Of a stretch of DNA of 64,000 nucleotides, positions 8,629-18,182 are shown in pieces; position 1 is the first letter of the stretch, and every line of letters starts with the position of its first letter. The translations under genes and the position numbers were made by a program. The notes under the pieces were generated by a model that saw nothing but the letters and a program-made list of their open reading frames with translations, was not told the DNA's origin and made no database searches. The stretch comes from JBEVOS01 sp964563395 (GTDB lineage: Bacteria; Pseudomonadota; Alphaproteobacteria; Caulobacterales; Aquidulcibacteraceae). The stretch covers positions 137,127 to 201,126 of the forward strand of contig CAZLWK010000003.1 in NCBI GenBank assembly GCA_964563395.1, in the 5' to 3' direction.

Positions 8629-10998
8629 TTACGCGATGAACAGGGCCGCGCACGCCTCGATGATGGCGTCGGCGTCAAGCCGATAGGCGCGATAAAGGTC
8701 AGGCAGATCGCCGACCTGGCCGAACGTGTCGATTCCGAGCGGGCTCACGCGGTGGCCCAGCACGCCGCCAAGCCAGGAGAGCGCGGCGGGCGAGCCGTCC
8801 AGCACGGTGACGAGACCCGCGCTGGGTGCGAGCGGCGCTAAAAGAGTTTCGGCGTGGCTCTTGAGGGCTGGGCCCCCCTTCCACCGCTGGCGCCGCGAGG
8901 CGATCCAATCGCGGTGCAATAGCCCGGGCGAGACCACGTTAAGGACACCAAGGCCCGGCATGTCCTCCGCAAGCGCGGACGCGGCTTCCAGCACTTCCGG
9001 CGCGAGCGCGCCACAGAACGCGATCGCGCATTGCGCGCCCGGCGCCGGCGGCTGCAGCCAATAGGCGCCCCTGAGCGCGTCGTCGCGCCACGCATCGTCC
9101 GCGCGCGCCGGCTGCGTGATCGCGCGCGTGGTGAGGCGCAAATAGACCGACCCGCCCTCCTCATCCTGCATGTGCTCAAATGACCAGCGCATCAGCTCCG
9201 ACAATTCGTCCACGAAGGCGGGCTCGATATAGGTGAGCTTGGGCTGGCCGATTCCGATCAGCGGCGTCGAGATGGATTGATGCGCGCCGCCCTCGGGGCC
9301 AAGCGTCACGCCGGATGGCGTCGCCACCAGCATGAATCGCGCGTCCTGATAGCAGGCATAATTCAGCGCATCGAGACCGCGCGCGATGAACGGGTCATAG
9401 ACGGTGCCGACAGGAAGCAGGCGCTCGCCCCAAAGCGGCGCCGAAAGGCCGAGCGCGGCGAGGGCCAAAAAAAGATTGTGCTCGGCGATGCCCAATTCGA
9501 CGTGCTGGCCAGCGGCGCCGCCCTCCCATTTCTGCGCGGAGGGGATTTTGGCGCGGCGAAACACGTCCGGCAGGTCACGGCGGCGGAACAAACCGCGCTG
9601 ATTGACGAAGCCGCCAAGATTTGTGGACACCGTAACGTCGGGCGAGGTCGTGACGAGGCGCTGCGCGATCGGCAGATCGGATTTCGCGAGATCCAAAAGA
9701 ATGCGCCCGAAGGCCGCTTGCGTGGATTGCAGCGCGCCATCCGGCTGCGGAAACGCCCCGCGCGCGGGCACGGCGATGCGCGCGGCCTCAAAGCGCCGCT
9801 GGCGCTGTTCGGCGAACGGCGCTGCCTCCACGAAACGCCGCGTCTCCGCCGCCTCGTCGGGCGCAAGGCCGCCATAGGGCGCCCATTCAGCCCCCGCGGG
9901 CACGCCCAGCGCATCGCGCAAGCCTTCGATCTGCGTGGGCGTCATGAGGCCGGCATGATTGTCCTTGTGGCCTTGCAGCGGCGTGCCAAATCCCTTGATC
10001 GTGTAGGCGATGATCAAGGTGGGCTGGTCGTCCTGCGCCTCGGCATAGGCGTCGAGCAGCGTCTCCACGCAATGCCCGCCCAGCGTGGTCATCACGCGAT
10101 GCAGATGCGCGTCGTCGAAGCTAGAGATGAGCGCGAGCGTCTCGGGCGCATCGGCCAGATCGCGCGTGAGCCGCGCGCGCCAGGCAGCGCCCCCGCCATA
10201 AGTCAGCGCGGCGAATTCCGCGTTTGAACACGTTTCGATCCAGTCTCGGATCGCAGCGCCGCCCGCTTGCGCAAATGTCTCGCGCTGCAGCTTGCCATGC
10301 TTCAAGGTGATGACGCGCCATCCCATCGTGCGGAACACGTCGTCGAAGCGATTGAACATGCGGTCGGCGGTCGTCGCATCGAGGCTCTGGCGATTATAAT
10401 CGATAATCCACCACGTATTGCGGATATCGTGCTTGTAGGCCTCGATCAGGCATTCATAGATGTTGCCTTCGTCGAGTTCGGCGTCGCCCAAAAGCGCGAT
10501 CATGCGCCCCTTGCGCGCCGGATCGAGCCAACCATGCGCTTCCAAATAATCCTGCGTCAGCGCGGCGAACGACGTGATGGCGACGCCGAGGCCCACCGAG
10601 CCAGTGGAAAAATCGACGTCGTCGATGTCCTTGGTGCGCGAGGGATAGGATTGCGCGCCGCCAAAGGCGCGGAAGCGCTCAAGCTGATCGCGGGTCTGAC
10701 GGCCATACAGATATTGGATGGCGTGAAAGACCGGACTCGCATGCGGCTTGACGGCGACGCGATCCTCCGGACGCAAGGCGTCGAAATAGAGCGTGGCCAT
10801 GATCGTGGTCATCGATGCGCACGAGGCCTGATGACCCCCAACCTTCAGCCCATCGCGGCTTTCGCGCAGATGATTGGCGTTGTGGATCGTCCAAGCGGAC
10901 AGCCAGCGCAGCCGCGCCTCGAGCTGCGTGAGGCGCGCGACGCGCTCGGCGTGAATGTTGGAGCGGGCGGGCGCCGCGGCTTCAGTCAAGGCGGTCAC
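8629..10998 (-). CDS. Transketolase / pyruvate dehydrogenase E1-like thiamine-diphosphate enzyme
   Basis: About 789 residues from the GTG at 10998; a TTG at 11004 is an alternative, and the open frame to 11163 runs into the divergent gene, so it is not used. The N-terminal ThDP-binding half shows KVGGHQASCASM, HASPVFHAIQYL, DFSTGSVGLG and GDAELDEGN (the Mg/ThDP-binding GDxxxxEGN motif). The pyrimidine-binding half has VELGIAEHNLF, with the catalytic-type Glu, and a transketolase-like C-terminal domain follows. Length and architecture match a single-chain PDH-E1/transketolase-like group rather than the 660-residue transketolase of the pentose pathway. It stands alone, with no E2 or E3 genes nearby, so the donor substrate (keto acid or ketose) is undetermined. 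Confidence 0.85.
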   Translation of the reverse strand: MTALTEAAAPARSNIHAERVARLTQLEARLRWLSAWTIHNANHLRESRDGLKVGGHQASCASMTTIMATLYFDALRPEDRVAVKPHASPVFHAIQYLYGRQTRDQLERFRAFGGAQSYPSRTKDIDDVDFSTGSVGLGVAITSFAALTQDYLEAHGWLDPARKGRMIALLGDAELDEGNIYECLIEAYKHDIRNTWWIIDYNRQSLDATTADRMFNRFDDVFRTMGWRVITLKHGKLQRETFAQAGGAAIRDWIETCSNAEFAALTYGGGAAWRARLTRDLADAPETLALISSFDDAHLHRVMTTLGGHCVETLLDAYAEAQDDQPTLIIAYTIKGFGTPLQGHKDNHAGLMTPTQIEGLRDALGVPAGAEWAPYGGLAPDEAAETRRFVEAAPFAEQRQRRFEAARIAVPARGAFPQPDGALQSTQAAFGRILLDLAKSDLPIAQRLVTTSPDVTVSTNLGGFVNQRGLFRRRDLPDVFRRAKIPSAQKWEGGAAGQHVELGIAEHNLFLALAALGLSAPLWGERLLPVGTVYDPFIARGLDALNYACYQDARFMLVATPSGVTLGPEGGAHQSISTPLIGIGQPKLTYIEPAFVDELSELMRWSFEHMQDEEGGSVYLRLTTRAITQPARADDAWRDDALRGAYWLQPPAPGAQCAIAFCGALAPEVLEAASALAEDMPGLGVLNVVSPGLLHRDWIASRRQRWKGGPALKSHAETLLAPLAPSAGLVTVLDGSPAALSWLGGVLGHRVSPLGIDTFGQVGDLPDLYRAYRLDADAIIEACAALFIA

Positions 10999-11161
10999 GA
11001 ACAAGTTCCGTAAAGAGGTTAGGTTACATATCGCGCCGCAACGGGAAATTGTTTTCGTTGTTGCCGCGCCGCGCCAGAAACCGGCCAATAAAGGTCGTGA
11101 ATTAAAGCCAGGCGGAGGAAAATATTGCGTCCGCCCGCGAAAGCACGCATGGAGAAACGGC

Positions 11162-12085
11162 ATGCACGCGCACGGCCACGCCCATGATCACGGCCCGCAC
11201 GGCCACCATCATCACCATCCCCGCCCCGGCGCCGCCCTTACGAAACGTTATTCCATAGCGCTCGCGCTCAATCTCGGCTTCGTCGCGATCGAGACGGCGG
11301 CGGGCTTCTACGCCAATTCGACGGCGCTTCTCTCCGACGCGGCGCACAATCTTTCGGACGTGCTCGGCCTTGCCTTGGCGGGCGGGGCGGCATGGCTCGC
11401 CGCGCGCGCCGCCGGCGCGCAGCGCACCTACGGATTTTCCAAGGCCACCATTCTCGCCGCGCTCGCCAATGCGTTGTTGCTGGTCGCGGCCAGCGGCGCG
11501 ATCGCCTGGGAGGCGCTGCGCCGGCTCGCCGCGCCGGAGGCCATCGACGCTGGGCTGGTGATGGCGGTGGCGGCCGCGGGCGTCATCGTCAATGGCGCGA
11601 CGGCGCTCTTGTTCCTGCGCGACCAGGCGCACGACATCAATGCGCGCGGCGCCTTCCTGCACATGGCGGCGGATGCGGGCGTCTCGCTGGCCGTGATCGC
11701 GGCGGGCTTTCTGGTTTGGCGCACCGGCGCGGCCTGGATCGATCCTGCGGTGAGCGTGGCCGTGGTGGCCGCGATCTTGTGGAGCACGTGGGGCCTGTTG
11801 CGCGATTCGCTCGATCTTGCGCTCGACGCTGCGCCCGCGCGCATCCGCGTGGAGGATGTGCGCGCGCATCTGGCCGCGCTCGACGGCGTGCGCGCCGTGC
11901 ACGATCTGCATGTATGGGGCATGAGCGCGACGGAGACGGCGCTCACCGCCCATCTGGTGCGCGAAGCGGGCGGCGACGATAATTTCCTGCGGGCCGCGCG
12001 CGAGGGATTGAAGGCGCGCTTCGGCATCGGCCATGTGACGCTGCAGATCGAGCGCGAGGATCGCGCCGATTGCACGCATTGCTGA
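11162..12085 (+). CDS. Cation diffusion facilitator (Zn/Cd/Co exporter, CzcD type)
   Basis: 307 residues, starting at the ATG at 11162 with GGAG nine bases upstream. The N-terminal 20 residues are extremely His-rich (HGHAHDH, HHHHH), a metal-collecting tail. Six transmembrane helices follow, with the metal-site motifs SDAAHNLSD in helix II and HMAADAG in helix V, then a cytoplasmic ferredoxin-like domain containing AVHDLHVWGMS. The C-terminus ends DCTHC. CDF proteins exchange cytoplasmic divalent metal for protons. The closest pattern is the CzcD/ZitB zinc group. It is transcribed divergently from the transketolase-like gene across about 160 bases in which I see no obvious metal-regulator box. 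Confidence 0.93.
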   Translation: MHAHGHAHDHGPHGHHHHHPRPGAALTKRYSIALALNLGFVAIETAAGFYANSTALLSDAAHNLSDVLGLALAGGAAWLAARAAGAQRTYGFSKATILAALANALLLVAASGAIAWEALRRLAAPEAIDAGLVMAVAAAGVIVNGATALLFLRDQAHDINARGAFLHMAADAGVSLAVIAAGFLVWRTGAAWIDPAVSVAVVAAILWSTWGLLRDSLDLALDAAPARIRVEDVRAHLAALDGVRAVHDLHVWGMSATETALTAHLVREAGGDDNFLRAAREGLKARFGIGHVTLQIEREDRADCTHC

Positions 12086-12089
12086 GTGC

Positions 12090-13004
12090 TTAGACCTCTT
12101 CCACCCATGCCTTGAGGATCTGGTGCGCGATGGCCATGGGCGGCGGCGCCCATGCGCCGTCGAACTTGCCGTCCAGCATCAGCCGCACCTCCGCGCGGGT
12201 GAACCAGCGCGCCTCGGCGATTTCCTCGGGATCGATGTTGATCGTTTCGTCCTCCACTTCGCACAAGGCGCCGATCATCAAGGAGGACGGAAACGGCCAG
12301 GGCTGGGTGGAATGAAAGCGCACGCTGGTGACCTTGAGGCCGACCTCCTCCAGCACTTCACGCGCGACGGAATCCTCGATGCATTCGCCAGGCTCGATGA
12401 AGCCGGCGAGCGCGGAGAACATGCTCTTCGGAAAATTCGGGCCCCGACCGAGGCAGACCTTGTCGCCCTTGATGGGCGCCATGATCACGACGGGATCGAC
12501 GCGCGGAAAATGCTCCGTCTTGCAAGCAGGGCACACGCGCTTCCAACCCGCCTCCAGCATCGCGGTGCCCGCGCCGCAGGCCGCGCAGAAGCCGTGGCGC
12601 TTGTGCCAATCGAACAGCCATTTCGCGCACCCGAGCACCGCCAGATCGCCCGCCGGGATCGAGGCGGACGCCGCGCGCAAATCGAAGAAGCCGCCCATGT
12701 CCGCGAGCGGAAATTCAGCGGGGTTCATGTCGTCCGGCGCCTCGACGGCGAAATGCGGCGCCTGATCGGCGTCGAGCCCAAGAAATAGCACGGGCCCCGC
12801 GCCGGCGAGCGCGGTGCGCGCATGCGCGCCCATCCAGCCGACGCTGCGCGCGCGTCCCTCCTCCAGCAGAAAGGGCTGCAGACGATGGAAGATGACGACG
12901 CGCGCCGCCTCGCTCTCCAGAGCGCTCCTGATCCAGGCCGCGTCGCGGCGGTGATGGGCGGCCCTGTCGAGCGGGTAATTGGCGAACGCGTTGGGATTGG
13001 TCAT
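12090..13004 (-). CDS. nudC: NADH pyrophosphatase / NAD-capped RNA decapping hydrolase
   Basis: 304 residues with the full NudC layout: a variable N-terminal domain, a four-Cys zinc ribbon (FCAACG and VCPACKT), and a Nudix domain carrying GFIEPGECIEDSVAREVLEEVG, which fits GX5EX7REUXEEXGU. The NudC-specific motif QPWPFPSSLM follows. These enzymes hydrolyse NAD(H) to NMN(H) plus AMP and remove NAD caps from RNA 5' ends in the cytoplasm. The gene ends five bases from the stop of the convergent CDF gene. The ATG at 13004 gives a length near that of alphaproteobacterial NudC proteins. Confidence 0.95.
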   Translation of the reverse strand: MTNPNAFANYPLDRAAHHRRDAAWIRSALESEAARVVIFHRLQPFLLEEGRARSVGWMGAHARTALAGAGPVLFLGLDADQAPHFAVEAPDDMNPAEFPLADMGGFFDLRAASASIPAGDLAVLGCAKWLFDWHKRHGFCAACGAGTAMLEAGWKRVCPACKTEHFPRVDPVVIMAPIKGDKVCLGRGPNFPKSMFSALAGFIEPGECIEDSVAREVLEEVGLKVTSVRFHSTQPWPFPSSLMIGALCEVEDETINIDPEEIAEARWFTRAEVRLMLDGKFDGAWAPPPMAIAHQILKAWVEEV

Positions 13005-13065
13005 GCGCGCGATGCTAAGGCGCCTTTGCGCCCGGTTGCATACGCCGACCCCAAAAAATCTGCGC

Positions 13066-14349
13066 TCAGCGGGCGAGCGTGACGAAGACCGGCCCGTCCG
13101 CTTCCGCCAAGACGAGCTCCGCGGCGCCGTCGGTGAGGCCCGCGGGGCGCACCGGCGCGCCCAGCATGGAGCGCGCGCTCACGAAGCCGGGGACGCGGAT
13201 CGTCTGCCGCGCGCCGAACGTCTCGCACCAGAGCACGGCCACGACATCGTCCCCGCCGCGCAGCTTCAGCCCGCGCACGCCGCCGGGCATGCCGTCATAC
13301 GTTCCGATCAGGCGACGTCCACGCGCGACCTCATCGAAGGTTCGCGCAGCGTAATAGGCGGGCTTGGGCCGCTCGCCCGCCAACAGGCCGAGATTGGAAT
13401 CGCCGTGGCGCGCATCGCCCGATCGATCCTGCAATTCATACCAGACCGTGCGCTCAAGCCCGGTCTGCCAAGCGACGAGAAATTGCCGCGACAAAAGCGC
13501 GGCCTGGCGCTGGCGATTGTCCTCGGCATGGCCGTCCAGGCCTTGACCGAGATCGGGCAATTGCGCGGACGAATAGCCCCATTCCGTGTTCCACAACGGC
13601 TTGTCGCCGAACACGGGGCGCAAGCGGGCGCGCAGAAGCGCGATATCGTCGATCGCGGTTTCAGGCCGCGTCGACCGATAAAAGTGCATGCCCACCGCAT
13701 CGACGTTGGGACGGCGACGGCCGAAACGCGCGAGCATCGGATCGAGATAGGCGAAATCGACCCAGGAAAGCCCACCGCAGATGATCTTGGCGTCGGGATC
13801 GGCGCCCCGCACCGTCGCGGCGGTGGAGACGACCATGTCCGCGAAGCGTGCCGGAGGCAGGAACGCCTTTTCCTCCACGTCCGGTTCGTTCCAGATTTCG
13901 TAATCGTAACCGCGCCCGCGATACCGCGCGACGACCGCGCCGGCATAGGCGTTGAAATGCGTGAGCGCTTCGGGATCGTCGCCGTCGAGATTGGGATGAT
14001 CTGGATGGCCGTAGGCGAGCACGTAAAGAACGCCGAGGCCGCGCGCGGCCATCAGCTCGGCGAAGCGATCATAGATCGCGAAATCGTATTGCCCGCCGCG
14101 CTCGAGCTGATGCCAGAAGATATCCGCGCGCAAAAACGAGAAGCCCGCGCCGCGCGCGTGATCGAACGCGGCTTCGTTGCTGTGCTGATGCGTATTGATC
14201 CCACGCATCGGCGCGGCGAGCGCGCGCCTGATACGGCGCGCACGCGGCAAGACATTTGTACGCTCAGCGGCGCCGGCGCGCGCGCAGGAGGCGAGTGCGA
14301 GAGCCCCGGCGCCCGCCATGAGCGAACGGCGGGAGGGGTGGTGTGTCAT
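13066..14349 (-). CDS. Lipoprotein glycoside hydrolase, clan GH-A (GH39-like)
   Basis: 427 residues. The N-terminus (RRSLMAGAGALALASC) contains a twin-Arg-like pair and a lipobox L19-A-S-C22, so it is probably a lipoprotein. The rest is a (beta/alpha)8 glycosidase with EIWNEP (E155 as probable acid/base) and WNTEWGYS (E256 as probable nucleophile), the pair typical of clan GH-A retaining enzymes. A small C-terminal beta domain ends the protein. Overall it recalls GH39-like/PslG-type hydrolases acting on polysaccharides, but the substrate is not visible. It lies between nudC and an MFS gene on the same strand, with gaps of about 32-60 bases, so co-transcription with the transporter is possible. 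Confidence 0.83.
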   Translation of the reverse strand: MTHHPSRRSLMAGAGALALASCARAGAAERTNVLPRARRIRRALAAPMRGINTHQHSNEAAFDHARGAGFSFLRADIFWHQLERGGQYDFAIYDRFAELMAARGLGVLYVLAYGHPDHPNLDGDDPEALTHFNAYAGAVVARYRGRGYDYEIWNEPDVEEKAFLPPARFADMVVSTAATVRGADPDAKIICGGLSWVDFAYLDPMLARFGRRRPNVDAVGMHFYRSTRPETAIDDIALLRARLRPVFGDKPLWNTEWGYSSAQLPDLGQGLDGHAEDNRQRQAALLSRQFLVAWQTGLERTVWYELQDRSGDARHGDSNLGLLAGERPKPAYYAARTFDEVARGRRLIGTYDGMPGGVRGLKLRGGDDVVAVLWCETFGARQTIRVPGFVSARSMLGAPVRPAGLTDGAAELVLAEADGPVFVTLAR

Positions 14350-14381
14350 GCGTTCTGCCTAGCACGACTTGCGCGCGCGGC

Positions 14382-15704
14382 CTAAACAGAACCCCCGCCC
14401 TCATCGGTTTTTTCAAGCGCCGCGGCGGTGGAATGCGCTTCCGTGGCCGGGCTCATGCCGGCATTGCGCAAAGCAAAGCTCCAATAAGCGAAAGCAAGCA
14501 TCGCCAGGAGGATGATCGCGTTCAGTATAAAGGGCGCCGCGCCGAACCATTGATACAGCAGAATGCCGATCAAAGGCACGAGGATCACATTTCCGCCATT
14601 GATCGCCGAAATGGCGCCCGCGACGCGCGCCTGCTCGTCCGCGCCGACCGCGAGCGACAAGCCCGCCGAAAAGCCGGGCCGCGCGAACGCGTAGCCAAGG
14701 CTCGCCAGCGCATAGCCGATGACGACCGTCCAATAATCCGGCGCGAACGCGGTGATGAGATTGGCGGCCGCCGCGAGCCCCGCGCCGATGCGCAACAGCG
14801 CGCGCGGGCTCATCCGGAACATGCGGATGAAGCCCCATTGGCCAAGCAGGCCGGCCACCGCGCCGGACATCATGGCGACGGCGGTGAAGCCCTGCGCCTC
14901 GATCGGCGGCAGGCCCATCTTGTCGATGATCATGAAGCCGAGCGTCTGGCCCTGCACGGTCTGGCACGAGGCGATCAGAAACGAATAGATCAGAAACGGC
15001 AGCACGCGCCGGTCGCGCCAGAGCGCGAGCTCGCCGCGAAACGAGGCCCAGCGCGAGCGCGGCGCATCGCTTGGCGGCGCCGCCGCGACCACGGGCGGAT
15101 CGTCCGGCAGGCCGCGATGCGCCCACCACAGCATTCCCGCCGCCATCAGCGCGAACGCGAACATCGGCCCGGAAAACGACACGAAGGGCAGCACGAAAAA
15201 TGGCGCGATGGCCGGACCGATAATGGTGCCCAGGCCGAACGCGCCGGCGAGCATCGCCATCGCCTCTGTGCGTTCCTCGCGCGAGGAGCGCTCGGCCACG
15301 AAGGCCTGCATCGCCGGATTGGAGGCCGAGCCGATGCCGCCGAACAACGCGCGCGCCAGCAGGAAGAAGATGAAAATCACCACCGGCGCGGCGAGGTGGG
15401 CAAGGCCCGCGGCGACGACGAGGCCGCACCCCACCATCGAGGCGAGATAGCCCCACAGGCCCAGCATGATGAGCGGCTTGCGGCCCTCCCGGTCGCTGCG
15501 CCGCGCCCAATAGGGGCTCATCACCGCCCAGAGCAGCGCCGAGAGCGAAAAGATGGAGACGACCAGCGCATCGGGCATGCCGATCTCGCGCCCGATCGCC
15601 GGCAGCACCGATTGCATGCCGGTATTGCCGATGGCCGTGACCATGGAGACGCCGAACACGATCGCCATCGGCCCGCGCAGGGCCGTTCCGGAGGAAGTGG
15701 TCAC
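14382..15704 (-). CDS. Major facilitator superfamily transporter
   Basis: About 440 residues with 12 predicted membrane helices and the MFS motif A-like loop SPYWARRSDREGRKPLIM between helices 2 and 3. I use the GTG at 15704 (VTTSSGTALRGPMAIVFG), because residues upstream of it are Pro/Arg-rich and unlike a transporter N-terminus; the open frame extends to 15800. The arrangement is that of drug/metabolite exporters of the DHA1 group. Direction and substrate cannot be read. It diverges from the LLM flavoprotein at 15845 across about 140 bases. The C-terminal tail is hydrophilic (EAHSTAAALEKTDEGG). Confidence 0.85.
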   Translation of the reverse strand: MTTSSGTALRGPMAIVFGVSMVTAIGNTGMQSVLPAIGREIGMPDALVVSIFSLSALLWAVMSPYWARRSDREGRKPLIMLGLWGYLASMVGCGLVVAAGLAHLAAPVVIFIFFLLARALFGGIGSASNPAMQAFVAERSSREERTEAMAMLAGAFGLGTIIGPAIAPFFVLPFVSFSGPMFAFALMAAGMLWWAHRGLPDDPPVVAAAPPSDAPRSRWASFRGELALWRDRRVLPFLIYSFLIASCQTVQGQTLGFMIIDKMGLPPIEAQGFTAVAMMSGAVAGLLGQWGFIRMFRMSPRALLRIGAGLAAAANLITAFAPDYWTVVIGYALASLGYAFARPGFSAGLSLAVGADEQARVAGAISAINGGNVILVPLIGILLYQWFGAAPFILNAIILLAMLAFAYWSFALRNAGMSPATEAHSTAAALEKTDEGGGSV

Positions 15705-15844
15705 GTTGGGGAAGCTCTCATCGCGCGTCGGCGCTGGGATGAAGCGCGCCCGCGTGGCGCCGTCAATGGCGCGTGGAGCCTGCGATTGCCTCCGCCCCAC
15801 GCGCGCGCTTAGAGTGCGTTATAAGTTTATGGGGAGTGAGAGAC

Positions 15845-17089
15845 ATGAGCCGGCTTCGCTTCGGGACGTTCCTGGCGCCGCATCACCCGGTCGGTGAAAA
15901 TCCCTACACGCTGTTCCGGCGCGATCTTGAGTTCGCCGCCCTGCTCGACAAGCTCGGCTATGACGAATTCTGGTGCGGCGAGCACCATTCCAGCGGCTGG
16001 GAGATGATCGCCTCGCCGGAAATGTTCCTCGCTGCCGCGGGCGAGCGCACGCAGCGCATCAAGCTCGGCACCGGCGTCGTCTCCTTGCCCTATCACCATC
16101 CGTTCAATGTAGCACAGCGCATGGTGCAGTTGGATTGGATGACGGGCGGACGCGCCATGTTCGGCTCCGGTCCCGGCGCGCTGCCGTCCGACGCATACAC
16201 GCTCAACATCGATCCGATGACGCAGCGCGATCGTCAGGACGAAGCGCTGGGCGTGATCCTGCGGCTCTTCAAGGGCGAGCGCGTCACGCATGAGAGCGAT
16301 TGGTTCACGATGAAGGACGCCAAGCTGCAACTCCTGCCCATGCAGGAGGAGATGCCGTGCGTGGTGGCCTCGCAAGTGAGCCCGTCCGGCATGACTCTCG
16401 CGGGCAAGCATGGCGTGGGCATCATCTCGCTCGGCTCGATGCAGGCGGGCGGCCTCACCGCGCTCAAGACGCAATGGGGCTTCGCGGAGGACGCGGCCGC
16501 CAAGTCCGGCAAGACGATCGACCGCAAGAATTGGCGCGTCCTGATCTCCTGGCACGTGGCCGAAACGCGCGAGGAGGCGCGGCGCGAAGCCGGCAAGGGC
16601 CTGATGCGCTGGCACAACGAATACACGCTCGACACGCTGAAGCGCCCCGGCGCGGAGCGCTTCTCCTCGCCAGACGAGGCGGTGGAAAAAACCGCCTGGA
16701 TCGACGGCTCCAGCGCCGTGATCGGCACGCCGGACGATCTCGTCGCCATGATCAAGAAGATCGTCGATCTTTCCGGCGGCTGCGGCGCGGTGATCGGCTT
16801 CGCGCACGATTGGGCCGATCCGGCCGCGACCTTCCGCTCCTGGGAGATGGTGGCGCGTTACGTCATTCCGGAAATCAACAAATACACCGAGAATCTACGC
16901 ATCTCGCAAAAATTCGTGATGGACAATCGCGAGAGCTTCGAGCGCGCGGGCCAAGCTGTCATGGCTAAGATCATGGAGAATGAGCGCGCGGTGAAGGCGC
17001 TCTCCGAAACCATGCAGGGCGGCAGCCCGATCCCGACGACGAACGCGCCCGATCTCTCCAAGGCCAAGAAGAAGGCGAGCGCGGAGTGA
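15845..17089 (+). CDS. Luciferase-like (LLM class) flavin-dependent monooxygenase
   Basis: 414 residues starting at the ATG at 15845, preceded by GGGGAGTGAG; upstream in-frame codons overlap the divergent MFS gene. It has the bacterial luciferase-type TIM barrel: FGTFLAPHHPVGENP at the start, FWCGEHHSSGWE (His residues of the flavin site), LGTGVVSLPYHHP and GRAMFGSGPGALPSD. Members use FMNH2 supplied by a partner reductase to oxygenate substrates such as alkanes, ketones or limonene derivatives. No flavin reductase is in the cluster. Its stop overlaps the next gene by GTGA, so it heads an operon with the serine hydrolase, upstream of the acyl-CoA dehydrogenase genes. Confidence 0.92.
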   Translation: MSRLRFGTFLAPHHPVGENPYTLFRRDLEFAALLDKLGYDEFWCGEHHSSGWEMIASPEMFLAAAGERTQRIKLGTGVVSLPYHHPFNVAQRMVQLDWMTGGRAMFGSGPGALPSDAYTLNIDPMTQRDRQDEALGVILRLFKGERVTHESDWFTMKDAKLQLLPMQEEMPCVVASQVSPSGMTLAGKHGVGIISLGSMQAGGLTALKTQWGFAEDAAAKSGKTIDRKNWRVLISWHVAETREEARREAGKGLMRWHNEYTLDTLKRPGAERFSSPDEAVEKTAWIDGSSAVIGTPDDLVAMIKKIVDLSGGCGAVIGFAHDWADPAATFRSWEMVARYVIPEINKYTENLRISQKFVMDNRESFERAGQAVMAKIMENERAVKALSETMQGGSPIPTTNAPDLSKAKKKASAE

Positions 17090-18129
17090 GCCTTGTCGCG
17101 CTCCCCGCGCAGCCGGCGGGGACGCCTTGGCCCACTTATGCCTGGCCGGAAGGGCCGCTTCCCGCGACGCAGGATCGCGCGCGCTTCGACGCGCTGGTCG
17201 ATGCGGCGTTCAAGGCCCAACCGACAGAAGCGTTCGGCGAAACCCATGCGCTGGTGATCGTGCAGCGCGGGCGGCTCGTGTTCGAAGCCTATGGCGCGGG
17301 CTTTGGGCCGGGAAAGACCTATCCTTCCTGGTCCAAGGCCAAGAGCGTCACGCAGGCGCTCGTCGGCCTCATCGCGGCGGACGGAAAGATCGACATCGCT
17401 GCGCCCGCCGATGTTCCGGAATGGAGCACGCCGAGCGATCCGCGCCGCGCGATCAGTCTCGACATATTGCTGCGCATGTCGAGCGGGCTCGCCTTCAACG
17501 AGGATTACGCGCCGAGCTCGGGCTCCGACGTGATCGAAATGCTGTATGGGCGCGGCAAAAGCGATGTCGCCGCCTTTGCCGCCGCCAAGCCGCTCGCACA
17601 TGCGCCCGATACGGTGTTTTCCTATGCCAGCGGCACGACCAATATCGTCGCGCGCTGCGCCGCCCGCGCGCTCGGCGCGGACCGCGCCGACTTCGAACGC
17701 TTCATGCGCGCGCGCCTGTTCGATCCGCTCGGCATGACCAGCGTGAAGCCGAAATTCGACGCGGCGGGCACGTTCATCGGCTCGTCCTATTGCTTCGCCA
17801 GCGCGCGCGACTTCGCGCGCTTCGGTTTCCTTTATCTGCGCGGCGGCGTTTGGGAGGGCGCACAGCTTCTGCCGCGCGCTTGGATCGATTATGCGCGCAC
17901 GCCCACGCCGACGCTGGGTCCCAACGACGCCGAAGCCTATGGCGCGCATTTCTGGCTTGGCATGGCGGGGCACGGCAGCTTTTCCGCCAACGGCTATGAC
18001 GGCCAATACACGCTGATGGTTCCCCAGCGTGATCTCATCATCGTCCGTCACGGCAAGACGCCGATCGAAAAGAAGGATGCCGTGAAAGCCTGGATCGCCG
18101 CGCTCGCAGCGACCTTCCCCGCTGCTTGA
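17086..18129 (+). CDS. Serine hydrolase, class C beta-lactamase / NylB-like
   Basis: 347 residues with a GTG start overlapping the upstream stop (GTGA). S81-W-S-K84 provides the SxxK nucleophile/base and Y180-A-S the YxS/N element; the third motif region is NGYDGQYT. This pattern, with WSKAKS and YASGTTN, resembles 6-aminohexanoate-dimer hydrolase (NylB) and carboxylesterases with the beta-lactamase fold. There is no signal peptide, so it is cytoplasmic. Placed directly after the LLM monooxygenase it may open an ester or lactone produced by a Baeyer-Villiger-type oxidation; that role is inferred from context. It is separated by 53 bases from the acyl-CoA dehydrogenase genes downstream. Confidence 0.88.
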   Translation: MSLVALPAQPAGTPWPTYAWPEGPLPATQDRARFDALVDAAFKAQPTEAFGETHALVIVQRGRLVFEAYGAGFGPGKTYPSWSKAKSVTQALVGLIAADGKIDIAAPADVPEWSTPSDPRRAISLDILLRMSSGLAFNEDYAPSSGSDVIEMLYGRGKSDVAAFAAAKPLAHAPDTVFSYASGTTNIVARCAARALGADRADFERFMRARLFDPLGMTSVKPKFDAAGTFIGSSYCFASARDFARFGFLYLRGGVWEGAQLLPRAWIDYARTPTPTLGPNDAEAYGAHFWLGMAGHGSFSANGYDGQYTLMVPQRDLIIVRHGKTPIEKKDAVKAWIAALAATFPAA

Positions 18130-18182
18130 CCGCGCTCGGCGCGGGTCCTACGCCAGGGCGAACGATATAAGAGGAGCGCGCG

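Noticed and set aside
12979..15812. Long plus-strand frames opposite the glycosidase and MFS genes
   Set aside because: Low-complexity Arg/Ala/His-rich translations with no motif; the minus-strand genes have complete family signatures.
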